DNA of 64,000 nucleotides, taken from NCBI RefSeq assembly GCF_901709675.1, contig NC_051102.1, positions 4,995,412-5,059,411 of the forward strand, given 5' to 3'. Under the pieces are notes generated by a model. That model saw only the letters and a list, made by a program, of their open reading frames with translations, was not told where the DNA came from and searched no databases. A program made the translations under genes and the position numbers. The stretch is from Syngnathus acus. Its lineage: Eukaryota > Chordata > Actinopteri > Syngnathiformes > Syngnathidae. Below, in pieces: positions 16,599-35,204 of this stretch (its first letter is position 1; each line of letters begins with the position of its first letter).

Positions 16599-18696
16599 GC
16601 CAGCCCCTCCACTTTGCCTTTGCTTGTCCACGCGTCACGTGAGTTTTTGTGCGTCCATCAAAAGTGGCATCAACGTGACAGCGGGAAATGGCACTGAGCA
16701 CTGTGTGCGTATGTACGTGTGCGTTTCACATCACACGCCTATTGCCTTGTGCGGGAAACTCCCCTACAAGAAGTGTACAAAAAGTAAAAAATCAAATCAA
16801 TCAACACATTCACCTTGAAGTAACTAATTGTCATGAATTCCTTGTAAGAGGAATTAAACGTGTTATGAAATGCCTCAATGTTTCATCCAATTTGTTTCAT
16901 GTGGTGAACATAAGGATTAAAACTATTTTAAAATATAAAATGGAAATTAGCCCATGAAATAATCAACTGAATTGTAAAATAATTGTATTATGTACATTTC
17001 TTGCATGAAACAAATAGGTTGAATGGCACATTTTAACGAGAATTTGCAATTTCTGGACAAATTGCATGTGAAGCTGAATGAATACTTGGGGAATGCTACA
17101 GAATGATGTTTAAAGTAGGAATGTGTTGAATCGGTCAAAAAATGTAGAAATTAGAAGGGAAAACGAAAATTTGGAATGAACATCAACATTGAAAAGATGG
17201 AATTTTTGGTAAGTGGGAAGTTTTGGAATAGATCGGCAAAAGATGAACACTTTAGTTGGAATGGGTCGAAAAATGTCGAAATTAAAAGTGGAAACTGAAA
17301 TTTTGCGCAGATTTTAAACGTGAAAATGTGTCATTCTTGAACTTGGCAATTTTGGGAATGTTGAAAATCTCCCCCAATGTGATTTGAATGATGTGAATTT
17401 CAAACTGGAACAATGTCAATGTGAAATGTTGACTGTGCCATTAAGAATGAATAGCAATTTGCTGGAATTTTGCAAAAATGGAAAATGTTTGGAATGGTGG
17501 AAAAAAAAGAAATTGAAGCAATGTTGTCATGAATATTTGAAACAAGTTAAAAGTGGAACGAAGTCAATCGGTTAAAGTATGTGGAAGTAGTTAAGCGTCG
17601 AAAAATGTTCAAGTATAGGAATAATGGTTTAACGTTGCTGTGTTCACTTTTTAGTCCTCCACACTCTTTGTATCATATAAAGGGTAATCTATAAAAAATA
17701 TTTTGTGTTTATTAGCGCGCGCGCACACACGCACACACATACAAAGAGAGTATGTTTAATGTGCAAGCTATCAGTTCATCCAATCAGATTTGATGTCTAT
17801 ATTGTCACGTTGCAGACTTTTGTCGTTCAGCCGTCTTTTATGGAATGTAGGGAAGAAAGAAAACAAAGCTCTTCTCCAACCTGGTCGTATTTGAAAGTGA
17901 GGCAAACACATTCGAAGCAGTCAAATGCTGCCTTGTAATTTTGAACGTTGGCCTTGTAACAAAGTCACTTTGGTACACATCCATCAAAATAAAATGACTG
18001 TCGCTGACCGACGCAGCCTCTCTGACATCTTTCTCCCTCTGCTGGACACTCACACTTGTACAAATCGTCTTTTTTACCTTATAAAAATATTCCTGACAAT
18101 ATTATGACACATATCATGCAATATCATTTTACAATCAAAGTGACTGATGCTCTGCATAATTTACTCTTCAAGATGTCACTGTTGCTTCATGACAAAAACA
18201 TGGACACCCACACTTTTCAAATAAGAGAACAAAAATAAATAGAACAGAAATAAATGGTCATCAAATTAACACCGCTGTGATTTATTTTTCTAGACAAAGT
18301 CAACTTGTTCAAGTGTCTGTATTAATAACATGTCTATGCTTCCGCTACCATGCTGGCTTTTAGTTGGCATTGACTAAAACAATATATGGAAGTCAAGTCA
18401 GAATTGCCTGTTAACTTCCAGTAAAATATGCTAATAATATGGGCACTTTTCAGCGTTTTACTGAACTAGCATAAGATAAACTTAAGGTTCAACTCAGATT
18501 ATTGCTATTCATTCAAATGCAACTCAGAAGCGTTTGTGAGGGAAAAAAAATATACCATTTTTATGACAAATAAAGTGTGAGCAGTTTTTTTTTTTAGATT
18601 GGGGGGGTGACGCAAGAAGGCAGCCGCTCTCCCCAAATTCCAAGCCAGAACCTCCAACTGCAAATCAGATTGCGCTTGTTTTCAGAGCGGCATAAG
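16599..18696. other. WDR37/ADARB2 convergent 3' region with degenerate tandem repeat
   Basis: No gene is recognised. The AT-rich stretch 17110-17620 holds related copies of a unit around GGTCGAAAAATGTCGAAAT: near 17128, near 17267 and a weaker copy near 17590. The first two are spaced about 140 bp apart. The rest is presumably the 3'UTRs of the two genes. A short CA/CG microsatellite sits at 17717-17740. Confidence 0.45.
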
Positions 18697-21600
18697 CTAT
18701 TGACACTCCTCGGCGCCTGGAGCCCTCGGTGTAAGTTTCCTGCTCCACGTTCCGAGTCCAGCGTCCCGCACGGCGACGCTGAACTGCCGCACGGCCTTCT
18801 GGTACGGACCGGCCGCCTCCTTCCAGGCGGCGTACGTCCTCAACCTGTCCTCTGACGTCCACTTGTTGAGCTGAGGGACGAGGCATGGGCCAACTAAGCG
18901 CCTGCTTTGAGACTCGTGACCACGAGGCATTCGCAGACACGTTTTCAAAATATAGCCGACTGCATGATTGCAAAATGTTAACTCGATTACTCCACAGTAG
19001 TGCAAGCAATTTGTAAACCGCACCCAAACACCTGTGGCGTCGAGCGCGTGCACTTACTCGTCTGTGCAGATGCTGCCAGCGGACGAAAAAACGACAGCTG
19101 CTGAGTCTGGATGGCATCCCGCAGCGGTTGCGCAACCCCGATGTGGTGCAGACCTCCTCGGTGTCGCCGTCGCCGCCACTCCAGTTTACGCTGATGCGTG
19201 ACGAATTTCCGCATGCACGCCGCTCGACCCTTCTCAGACCTGCAACAAACATTTCTGTTCACACTCGCGGCCATGCAGAGAGGGACGGGTTAAAGTGCAC
19301 ATGTACACGCGAGCAGCGGGAGTTGCCGTCGGTAGAGCGCAGCGTGGCGTTTATTGGGGGCAAGGCGGCGAGCCAGAACGCGCTGCAGGTGCCCCGTGTG
19401 GCTCAACGTGGCCACCGTCAGGCTCCGAAGGTACACGGGTTCAACCAGGTGAGACAACAGCGCTCCCTGCAAGCCCACCGCACACCACCTGTTGTTACAC
19501 ACACACACACACAAAACAATCTGAGGAATAAAACCAATTCCAGGTTATGAGTGATATCAAGTCTATGCAGTCCAGTGGTGGACATCATCAAAGTCCAAGA
19601 GTAGTCCACCTAAGTTTGAGGGGAGTCCAAGTCCAGCTTAAGTCACGTTTAAGAGTCCTTCAACTCAGTCCATGACAGAAAAGTAATTGCAGGAAGTCTC
19701 GTATTACACCCGTCAAACTTCCAAGTCGTCTCAGACTGACATTGGTCTAATTTTGAAAGCCCAACGAAGAGTGTAGAAGAGCCTAAGTTTGGTCCTCGAA
19801 AGCTGCTATCCAACCTGTTTTAGATGTACATGTATCCCTACTGCAACACACCTGAGTCAAACCATCAGGAGCATTTTCAGGCTTTTGCAAACCTTGCTGA
19901 TCATTTAAATCGGGTGTGTTGGAGTCAGAATCAACCTAAAATAGGCTGGATCGTGGCTCTTATGGACCGGACCTGGGCACCCATGGTCTGGTCTATTTGC
20001 CACTCACTTGGCTATTTTGTCCGTGCAGGACATGCTGACTTGAGGTTTACCCGGTGACAGACTTGCCCCCATGGGATTGGCCGACCGAGCTGTGATGGGC
20101 AACGTTCCCTGGCCACCCACCACCTTAGTCCTCAGGCCGCAGCGCAACATGTTGGACTTCATGGACACTAATGACACACAAACGCAAATACACACACGGT
20201 CACTTGTGGTCGCTCTCTCTGGGTCTTCTCTATAGAACACTTGCAGCACATGTGATTCTACTTGTCTTGGACTTAGACTTCTCTCCATTGACTTAAACTT
20301 CAAGACGTTGTCCAAGACTTTATTGAGTGAGTTTTGACTCCGATGTTTTGGATTTAGATGTGTTAGATTCTGTTGTCTCAAGTCTTGGTCTTATTTACTT
20401 TAGGCTTACTTAAGACTACTTTTGAGCTCGGACTACTGTCGTCCTACTGTATTCATAGACTCTCTGAGATTACTCTGAGGCCTAGTTATGTATTTAGTTC
20501 TTAGCCCTAATCTTAGACTTATTTGAACTACTCTCAGACTTCATCTACTGTAGTCCTAGACTTGCTTGAGACGAAGCTTTAAACTTTGGATTTGACTTGG
20601 ATGTAGATTTAGTCTTAATCAGAGCTAGTCAAGACTGGCTAAGAGTCTCACGTGAAGTGTTGTTTTCATACGGACAGTTAAGTCTGGCATCTCCACATGG
20701 TGACGAGGTGACAAACATGTGGAGTCCAATGTGGTCTCGCAGCCTGAAGACCCTTTGGCGACCAGTCACCGGTTCAAAGATGGACGCCGGTCCAACATCA
20801 GTCTGGTCTACAGGACTTTACAAAAGACTTACTGTTAGATTTACTTTTGGATTTAGACTGGTTTCAGGCCTACTCTAGTCTTAGATGTAGACTTGTCCTT
20901 GACTTGATTCAACTACTCTTAGACTTTACCGTATCAGGAGCGTCTCCAACTGAGCGTACAAGAAACGCAACAGTGCCCTCCTGCACACAACTTCAGCATG
21001 ACAGTCGTGCAGCGCATTGTCATCGCAACGACCTCCATCCCAGTCCAAACACTTGGTTCCAGTTGCCATGGACACCACCTCAGCTGTGCTCAATTCTAAC
21101 CCTAGAAGCAAAAATGATTCCAATTATTGATCTGAAATAACGATAGCAACTTCTTCCCCTTCTGAACCATGACAACCTGTCGTCATGACAATGGCGGCCA
21201 TATTGGGTGTGGCAGGGCTTTGGTCCATTAGTTGCTGGTATTTTTGTCTTGCTAGCTGGAAGATGGCCTCTGCAAAAAACTGAAAATGACAACAGTTGAA
21301 GAAATGTGTAGGGATTGGGGAAGGAATAAACAGCAAGAAGACAAGTGAAGGAGAGGGGATAGGAGGGAGTGACAAAAGAACGACAAGGATGGAAGACCAC
21401 AAGAGCGAAAGGATTAAAGGCACAGGAGAAGAAACCAGCAATGGAGTCAGACTTGTTTGTTACTCTACTTGAGGTCCAGGTTTGGGGACGAGCTCCAATC
21501 TGCTCATACTCGACAGCTCCTTTGAACGAGTGTTACGCCCACCTGAGGAAGTTGCTGCCGGTCCCCACAGAGACCATTCACTTTGCTCTCGAGGCTAACG

Positions 21601-24159
21601 TCACAGAGGGAGCGCAGAGCGGCGGCCGCCGCCCGGGCCTTGGCGGCTCTTTGACTGTGGCCACAGCCTTCGAATATCCGCCCGTCCACCCGCACCGCCG
21701 CAATGAAACGTCTCTCCAGCCGGCCGGGAAGTCGCTCAGTCAGGCAGAAGTAGCGCAGGCCCGGTCGCAGTTGACCGAGCAGCCCCATCGGACCGAGACC
21801 ACCCAAGAGCCGGGTACTGACCACTTCTCTTGGGCTGGATTGGCTGCCAGGTTGGGGGAAGACCTCCTTCCTCTCTGCCCGAGAAAAAACAACCAGTCAG
21901 ATAGGTCTTGCGCTCCAGGAGCTTTCCTGAAACTGTGGCCGAAAATCCACCACCAGAAAATGATTGAATTCAATGTTACTGAGATAGTGGAGCAGGAGCT
22001 CCCACTTGGCCGATAGCAGACCCTCCGTCTCACTGGCCCAGAGACCACGTAGCAGTCAAGGAAGGGGGTACCGCTGAAATGGTGAGGGTGTGATGCGGAA
22101 TCTACAACAGTTCAACTCAACAGGTAAGCCTGTCTTGCACCGATTGCCCAATCTACCTTCCAACCTTCGCCTGACACAAGCTAAGTGAGATTTTTCTCAG
22201 CTACAATCGACCGGAATGACCTCGTGCCAGCTATTTGTTATGAAACCCTTTAAAGAGAGCGGCATCAATTCTTTACGCGTGAGTACTTTGCCTACCTGTG
22301 CCATCTGTGTCGAACATTTGCCAGCCATCCAATTGATCCTCCGTGAAATCGTTTGCGCCGCTCCCGTTGCCCTCCGACCCCTCATGGGGGAACTGGACCA
22401 AAGACCTGAGAGCCAGCTCAGCTGTCCTCATTTTGGCCCGTTTCTTGCTGGGTCCCCTACCCTCCAAGCGGAGGCCGTTGACGTCCACCGCCACCGCAAA
22501 CAGGGGGCCCGTCTCGGATATGGCGTCGTAGCGCAAACCGGGTCGCAGAGAGTTGGTCTTCCTCTCCCGTGCCGGGTGGTGCCCTGATTGGGGACGCTTC
22601 CTCTCGGAGGCTGCGGGCAGGCCGCCCATGCTCGGCGGCTGGCCCACTCGCTCGCCAATCCTCTCCGCCTCCTCGCCGCCCGTAACTGACGACACAGTAA
22701 AGAGATTGAATTTGACAGACGTTCAGAGCGAGGCGAATGTTAGGTTTTTAAAAAATGTCTTGTCATTGCAGTGCCCTTGGATAAAAACCATCAAAGGCAA
22801 TGGAAGGAAGGAAGGAAGCAAGGAAGGATGTAAAGAAGGAAGCAAGCTCAGTCATGCAAGGTGATGCAAATGGAACCGAAAATCCTAGCGTCCATTTGTG
22901 AAATGAGCAAACGGCAGAGGAGGAATTACTCAAGTGACATATGGTGCCGAAAAAACAATAATCTCCTCTTTTGTGTTTCAATTTAATAACTTTTTCTTCA
23001 TACGAGGAAAGTTGATGGACTGTCACGAGAAAGAGACCAGATCTGCTTTATATTTCTGTTTTGCTTTTAAAGGAGAATCAATTTCAACCAACAATCGCAT
23101 TGTAGGATCAATACGACCCATTTTTATGATGACAATTTGTCAATTGTCACTTGACTCTTCGCTTTTTCGTTTTTCTGATAGTTCAAGAAACTTGTTTGAT
23201 TTTCTGAAAGTGTGCGTTGGTGCGTGCGTGTGTGTGCGTGTTAATGAAAATGGAAGTTGGATTAGTGGGGGGAAATACTTTGAATAAAAACTCGGGATTT
23301 AAAAGAGAAAAAAAGGCCATCAAACGGTAATCTGCCGCCTTTTGTCGGGATTAGCAAACAAACAACGATGCGGCACAATGGCACGCTAATCCCGCCACGC
23401 GCTAAAGCGCCTGACCTGTTGATGGTGTAATTACGGCAACGGGCGGCCATCTGCCTCCCGCAATCGGAAACGCCGCTCTCAACTTTTCCACACCAGTTAA
23501 CTGCACCTCTTTCGTTTTCTAGAACGTGACATTTGCGCAATATCTTCTTCTCGTAATAATAATCCTAATAATGCGTTGTATGCCGACATCGTGCGAATAT
23601 TTCTGAACAAAAGCAACGAGGGTATTTCTTTCTAATACGTCTTTGCTCTAAATGATGGATTCTTTAATCATGACGTAACTCTACAAGTTATTTCTAGCAG
23701 TACCTAACAACAATTGTTATTGTTAGAACAAGATTTGCAAGAAAAGAAACGAGGGCAGTTTTGGAATCTACAAAAAGAAATCATTGAGAAAAGTTAACTT
23801 GCATCGATCTCAATTTTTAAAAAAATTCCAAAGGTTGAGCGCGCTTGTTGACGTGAAACTGGACCTTCACGGTGCAGGACAGCGTGGCTTGTGTACGTGA
23901 ATCCTAACGAGGACTTTTTTTTTTCCAAAAGGGTGACTCCAATGCACTCGTTAACAGTCGTGATGATGACGATGATGATGTTCAGGACAACAAAGCAAAG
24001 CACTGACCTCGCTGAGCGCAACTCCACATTCAGAAATAATTTGGGAGACAAACTTGACATGAAATATGTTAAAATGATGTACTCACCTTTGACTCTGCTC
24101 CTCCTCTTCCTCTTCCTCCTGCTCTTCCTCCCCACATCGCTAACTTCATACGTGTTCAT
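18697..24159 (-). CDS. ADARB2: Double-stranded RNA-specific editase B2 (ADAR3)
   Basis: ADARB2 is a brain-enriched ADAR-family RNA-binding protein, regarded as editing-inactive in mammals. Minus-strand exons: 24159-24087, 22685-22296, 21874-21582, 21279-21177, 21101-20930, 20807-20652, 20167-20008, 19488-19307, 19239-19058, 18870-18697, about 628 codons (human 739 residues). The first exon carries an Arg/Lys run ([15 protein letters not shown]) matching the ADAR3 R-domain. Two dsRNA-binding domains follow ([15 protein letters not shown] and [12 protein letters not shown] starts, with [16 protein letters not shown] in the first). The deaminase domain shows the Zn/catalytic motif HDCHAEVV, then SSPCGDARL, then [26 protein letters not shown] and AGLGTWSRK. 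Every junction closes in phase except 20930/20807, which is off by one base. Synteny with WDR37 and the R-domain favour ADARB2 over ADARB1. The whole coding span is 5.5 kb, against hundreds of kb in human. Confidence 0.88.
19580..19745. repeat. Degenerate AAGTC/GACTT-rich repeat, block 1
   Basis: Closely spaced agtccaagt, taagtc and agactga words lie in an ADARB2 intron. It looks like the edge of the same degenerate short-word array seen at 20220-20950. Confidence 0.4.
20220..20950. repeat. Degenerate TTAGACTT/AAGTC array inside ADARB2
   Basis: Dozens of diverged copies of ttagactt, agactact and tcttagact fill the introns on both sides of the exon encoding SPCGDAR (20652-20807). Words and their reverse complements both occur, so the transcript could fold on itself. 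Confidence 0.55.
22796..22856. repeat. GGAA-type simple repeat
   Basis: A run of GGAAG units decaying into aagcaaggaagg variants, in ADARB2 intron 1. Confidence 0.7.
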
Positions 24160-27100
24160 AACGTGTGCCTAATATGATGAATATGAAGGATCATGTTTGC
24201 GGAGCGAGAGGAAGCAGCTGTTTGGCCACGCACACGCACGCACGGGCCACGCCCCCTCCGCCTTGATTGACAGTGACAAGTTTGGTTCAGTAGCAAAACT
24301 TGAATGGGAACACTTTATTCGTTGAGGATTAGGCGACAACTTCACGTTTGCACCTCGAGTTTTGTCTCTTTGTCCCTCAACCAAAACACAAAGAAAAGCT
24401 TTGCTTGCTTTCATTTTCCATTTCAGTCAAAGACATAATATTGTGATCATTTTCCTCATCATTATACTTATCATCGTGATCATTTTCATCATCATTGTTG
24501 TCATTGTGATGTCATCATCGTCATCATAACCTTCGTCATCGACATTTTCGTCCTCATCTTGCAAGATGATATCATTTTCGTCTTCATCGTCACCGTCATC
24601 ATCATCTTCCTCTTAGACTTGTTTCGGCGCTTGGTCCCATGCAACGCTAGAGAATGACTGACAGCAAGGAGCAGCGCGCGTTGCCAGGACCAAGCCGAGC
24701 GAATCTCAAGATCGATGGGGGATTGTGATTGCGCGCCTTCTTTTGTCTCGGAACACCATTTTTAATTGTCTGATGATTGCAATCTTAATTGATCACGTAT
24801 CAGACTAAAAATGAGCATCACCTAATTATATTCATAAAACAGATGGAGCAAGTGGGCCATTTTGCTTCTCTGAAGAATTGTCAAATGTTTTATGACATTA
24901 TAAAGCTCATAAGTGTGACTGGTACAAAGTTAGATGGGCTCGGTCCCGCCCCTTCAAGACAAGCGATAGGAGCAGGGTGGGGCGCAGTGTTCCCACGCCC
25001 AGCGGTCGTCGCTGCACATACTTCAAGGCACGCGCTAGCGAGCAAATTCAAAGCAAATTCATTTTTCACGGTGCCATTTGCAATTCATGCTTCTGGCTAT
25101 ATTGTAAATATATACAATATATATACATTGTTGATGATTGAACTGAAATGCCTAAAATGCACTCGCTATCATGAAGTGAATACATTCCCAGCCTCTGTTA
25201 TATTTATTTTATTTCATGTTTACGCTGCGAGTATGGGGGTGGGGTGTGGTGACTTACGTGCAAATGCTTAGTTGTCCACGAGAGGTCAGGACTGGCAAAA
25301 TATTTCTCTACCTACATTATTCATATATTCACATATCTTCATACATATATTTATCAGTTTTGATATTTTAAGTCATTATTCGAATGCGTATTTCCTCACA
25401 AACAAATAAAAGCAAATATTTTCAAATATCAAACATAGGGTACGTATGTACATGGTACAGGATGTTTTCATAGCGTCTCCGCAATAATTTTGAAAGCGTT
25501 TCAGAAGAGCTGCTTTTACTTTGAAAGCCGTCACATGCTACTTCCGCCGTGTTTCCAGCAGGCCGGATGCGATGTAGTTGGCTTCGATCAGCGCCTCCAC
25601 AAAAGACCGAGAATCTTTTCTTTTGCTCACTCGCCGCCACTGGCCCCCACGCGAGGGAGTCGGACATGGCTGCGTGACGATTCGTCGTCTCTTCCCGTCG
25701 AAGCGTCAAGTAAGTCGCGCTTGTTCTTGTTCAGCTGTTCATTAAAATGTGTTGGAATGAGCATCACTGCGGTGATCGACTTGTCCGGCTAACTGCAGGC
25801 TAGCCGTGTCATCCTGGGAATACTTTTCATAATAAAATCTCGACGCATTGTCCTTTTTGTCGGAATTATCCTCAATAATATGAAAGGAGAACGCTCCACA
25901 AGGCGCGTTGGCTGCCTTTTATTGTAAGCGTCGCTGCGTTGGAGGCATTTGAATCACGCGTCGTTAATTTGTCGTTTAGAGTCAGTCGACTCGCAGCTCG
26001 GACACATGCTGCGCCTGGTTTTGCACTCGCGTGATGCTTTGGGATGACGGAAGGAAATAGCCGACCGTGAATGTCCTTTTACCGTGGCCGAATTTATTAA
26101 TAGATGACGAGCAGTGTACATGATGTAGCAAAAGTCGTCAAATGTTACATTTTATGCAATTTTTGTGAGGCAACGTTTGAAACATGATTAATCGTCGCCG
26201 TAGTTCTTCGACGACATATAGGAACTTTTTAAATGGTCCATGCTCTCGTTGGAGTGAAATATGGGCGTTGTTGTTGTTGTTTTGATTATTATTTTTGGAA
26301 TTTTACTTTGAAGCGTCAGTCCCCTTCCGTCTTTTGCGTCAAATTCGGACGCGTTTTTAAAAAAGCACTGCGGTGTTTGTCGTCAGTCAAGCACCATCCG
26401 CAGCTTCTCCCTCCCCCACCGATGCTCATCATCGTTTTGTTGTTGCCGTTATCTTCTACCACAACACATTTCCCGGTGAAACTAAGCGTCAATGATGTGG
26501 GAGATAGATGCCCTTGACGGAAGAGGGTGGTGGGGTGGAACAACCGTGTGATCCATGCAGGCAGGGTGGGGGGGCAGGCAGGAAAGACGAGGCAGATTCT
26601 CCTCAAGAAGAGGGACAGTCACAGCAGGGTTGTCCAAATGGTTTTTCTCGGAGGGCACGTCTCGAACAATGCCGCGGCCACTTTAATATTCTTCCAGTTG
26701 GATTGGCCAAACCCACTCAATTTATTCCATCAAGCGATTGCACAGCCCAGCCATGAGATCTAGGAGACCCGACGACGTATGACTTTGCCCAGTTGTCGTT
26801 GGGCCCATTTTATTGCTTCCATTTGCGGGCCAATATGTGAGATTTTCTGGTTCTGGTGACGGCAAACTCACCTCTACTCAATTCACAACAATCAGCAGTT
26901 AGGCAGAGGGCGGGGGATTGGAAATAGTCAACAATTCTTCAAAACAGAGCTTTTGAGTTGTTGTTGGGGGGTTTTCTTTTCACACTCCCATCTGGTTTAC
27001 AGTCAAACTAAACAAAGTTGAGAAAATGTCATTTTGTGTGTTTAAAACAATCAAGGAAATTTCCCTTACCTATACTCCCGCTAGCTTAATGCTAACACAT

Positions 27101-27475
27101 ATTGGAAAAGGTCATTGACAGGCTCGCTGGGTAGCCTCGGAGCCATATGAACACACAATGTCTCAATAATCACAGACATCTATTTTTTTATCTTGTGTGA
27201 AAAACAAAAAATATTGCATTTCGTTCTCTGACGCCAAAGTGTTGTTTGGAGATTTTGTTCCAACACAAGTTTTGTTATTTGCCACCAAAAATGATCTGTT
27301 CACCGTCGCAGGGCAATAAAGGCTACTGATTAGCCACTGATGCTATCATGCTCAGGATCGGTGGAATAACAACCTTCCCACTTGATTTTTCTTTTTCAAG
27401 CTGCCGGCGCCATGACCCCGTGAGGTGTCCACTCACTGGCAGCGTCATCAGCCGGACCAGACGCGGCAGGCGGTC
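24160..27475. other. ADARB2-SLCO5A1 divergent intergenic region
   Basis: The two genes are head-to-head. 24441-24612 is a degenerate ATC/GTCATC low-complexity tract. A CpG-richer block at 25540-25720 ends with a good donor (GCGTCAA/gtaagtcg near 25710) and may hold the SLCO5A1 promoter and a non-coding first exon. A matching acceptor (tttttcaag) lies near 27400, upstream of the SLCO5A1 ATG. I see no other supported gene. Confidence 0.4.
24441..24612. repeat. Degenerate trinucleotide (ATC/GTC) low-complexity tract
   Basis: Imperfect tcatcatc, tcgtcatc and ttcatcg units. On the minus strand part of it reads as an Asp/Glu run, as expected of such a repeat. Confidence 0.7.
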
Positions 27476-33250
<5,775 letters not shown>

Positions 33251-34850
33251 CTGTCGGCTGGCAGGCCGATCAGATGCCGACTGCAATTTGTGGATCCGAC
33301 GTCTCGACTGACTTTCTTTGCGAACACACTGCCGGGGGGGGGAGAAAAAAAAAAAAGGACAACCTCCGGCCCCATTGCCCCCTCAAACTGGACTCGAGCC
33401 ACCTCGGTGCGCTCATTGTGCACCTGACCCGTGCTGCGCTATATAACGCCGCCATAGTGAACGGGTGAAGAACGAGGCACCAAAATCACCACAACACTTT
33501 ACTGTACCACTGAGTCCAACTTGGTTGAATTTCCGCACTCAACATTTGGGAAGGCTTTCTAGCCACTTTTTGGCACCCTACCTCACTGGCATTACATTTA
33601 AAAACAAATCAGTTGTCAAAAGAATGCTGCCTCAAAAGAGTTTGGCTGGCTTTGGTTCCCTTTGGAAATGTAACCAAATGACATTCCAAAGCAACCCTAG
33701 CACATTTTGGCTGCGGCGTTCGTTCGGTGGCGCTCAACAAGCTTTGATGGCAAACATTGCGAGACAGTTGACTTGGCTTCAATATCCGTACAATCCAACA
33801 ATGCAAAGGAAGCAACCATGCCCTGCCTTCTTAAACGGGAGCGACTCAAACCCTCAGCAGCTCTGCTGCTTGAGTGGACCAATCGCGTAGCAGGAGAGGT
33901 CCAGTTGATGAAACTTTGACGTACCGATCTAGCGTTGCAAGCGCCACAAAGCTCATCCAGCCAAACAAAATCCGAAAGCCACTGAGATGATGAGGAATTT
34001 TATTCCCTGCTAGATGGCAATTTAAACTGGCGCATTTTGTTGCAACGATGGAAGGAGCGCATGCGACTTAGATCATGCTGTTCGCTTAATGATGAGTTGT
34101 AATTCACGCACACGACAAAAATTAAAGGGGTTCATGCCATCCTTGAGGTTCCATAGAAAACAAATGTGAAATTGTTCATGGTTTTTTTTTTTTTGGTCAC
34201 CTCCTGGTCTTTGATGGCAAGTTACTCTGGGACACGCACACACCATCACTGGGTGACATGACGGCTGGGCGCAATGCATTGCGGGAGAAGCTAAAGCGAT
34301 TAGAATCATAGGCCCTGCCAGTTAGTTGACCCTTGTGAGAATAAAGCCGTTTGGATCATCGTTTGGTGGATGTTTTTTTTTTTTTTTTTTTAAAGGAACA
34401 CTCCATTTCAGCCTGTCATCCACGTGACCACACCTCCTCTTCTGATTGGTTTTAAGCGACACCCGCTGGTGACTTGTGGACCTGCACGTAACAACCAAAA
34501 TGATTTCATCATTGAACTCAATTGAGCCTATTTGAGCAATGTGATCTTCATGTGACCACCAGGTTGAATATAAAAAGAAATCTCAGTATTTTTGTTTGTT
34601 TTACGAGGTCACCTCACTGGGTTGCTCTTTCTGTCAAAAATGTGAACAAAAGATGAAATAATAGTAATAAAAAGTAATGTTTTTGTCAGTTCGTGTTGTT
34701 GCCTTCAGAGGGCGCGCTCATAAAAAATACCTCCAGGGCTCAACCAATCAAGTTGTAAAGGGGGAAATTTTTGCTTTTTGTGCGGCTGTCTGCGCATGCA
34801 CGTGAATTTCAGTTTTTGTTTGTCCAGTGTCCGTCTGTCAGTCTAAGTCC
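33251..34850. other. SLCO5A1 3'UTR and downstream
   Basis: Contains long GC-rich then AT-rich non-coding sequence, poly-A and poly-T runs (33347, 34186, 34374) and AATAAA at 34340-34345 as a probable poly(A) signal. No gene was recognised. Confidence 0.5.
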
Positions 34851-35039
34851 TATTTTTGTGCCTGAATGTGTGTGCATTTTGGTATTTATTGTTGTGTGCA
34901 TTTTGTGTGCATTCTTGTGAGTGCACGGACTTTTTGAGTTTGTGTGTGTCCGTGTTTAATAGCGATAACATGTATGTTTTGTGTGTATTTATGTTTACTT
35001 TTTTTTTTCTGTGCGTGTTTGTGCCCGCGTTGCTCGGTG
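34850..35039. repeat. TGTGTGCATTTT-type low-complexity tract
   Basis: Degenerate tgtgtgcatttt and tgtgtttgtg words. Any ORF here is a by-product of the repeat. Confidence 0.6.
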
Positions 35040-35204
35040 TGACGTCAAGGTGATGCAACTTCTTCCGGAAAGTTAACTCGACCTCCCAGAATGCAGCGCG
35101 CCATCGACTTCCGGTTGCGCTCCACTAAACACTTCCTGGATTACTCGATACACGCTCCGAAAGCAACGGCACCCATCACTACTTCAAACGGGACCAAGTG
35201 AAAG
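35040..35204 (+). promoter_or_regulatory. STARD3NL: Probable STARD3NL promoter and non-coding exon 1
   Basis: A perfect CRE (TGACGTCA, 35040-35047), two ETS-type sites (TTCCGG at 35063 and CTTCCGG at 35108) and a ZNF143-like CCCAGAATGC (35085-35094) cluster within 80 bp. They precede a donor AAAG/gtaagc ending an exon at 35204. This is the layout of a housekeeping promoter. Function is inferred from motif clustering only. Confidence 0.6.

Noticed and set aside
24441-24612. Minus-strand acidic ORF (Asp/Glu run)
   Set aside because: It is produced by a degenerate ATC/GTC trinucleotide repeat, has no supporting homology and degenerates into Met/Ile repeats.
25422-25792. Overlapping ORFs of about 95-100 codons on both strands
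   Set aside because: They lie in a CpG-rich probable SLCO5A1 promoter or 5'UTR, with no recognisable domain or splice-consistent extension.
27425-27475. Upstream extension of the SLCO5A1 ORF from a GTG at 27425
   Set aside because: It is not an ATG, and the ATG at 27476 gives an N-terminus like other SLCO5A1 proteins.
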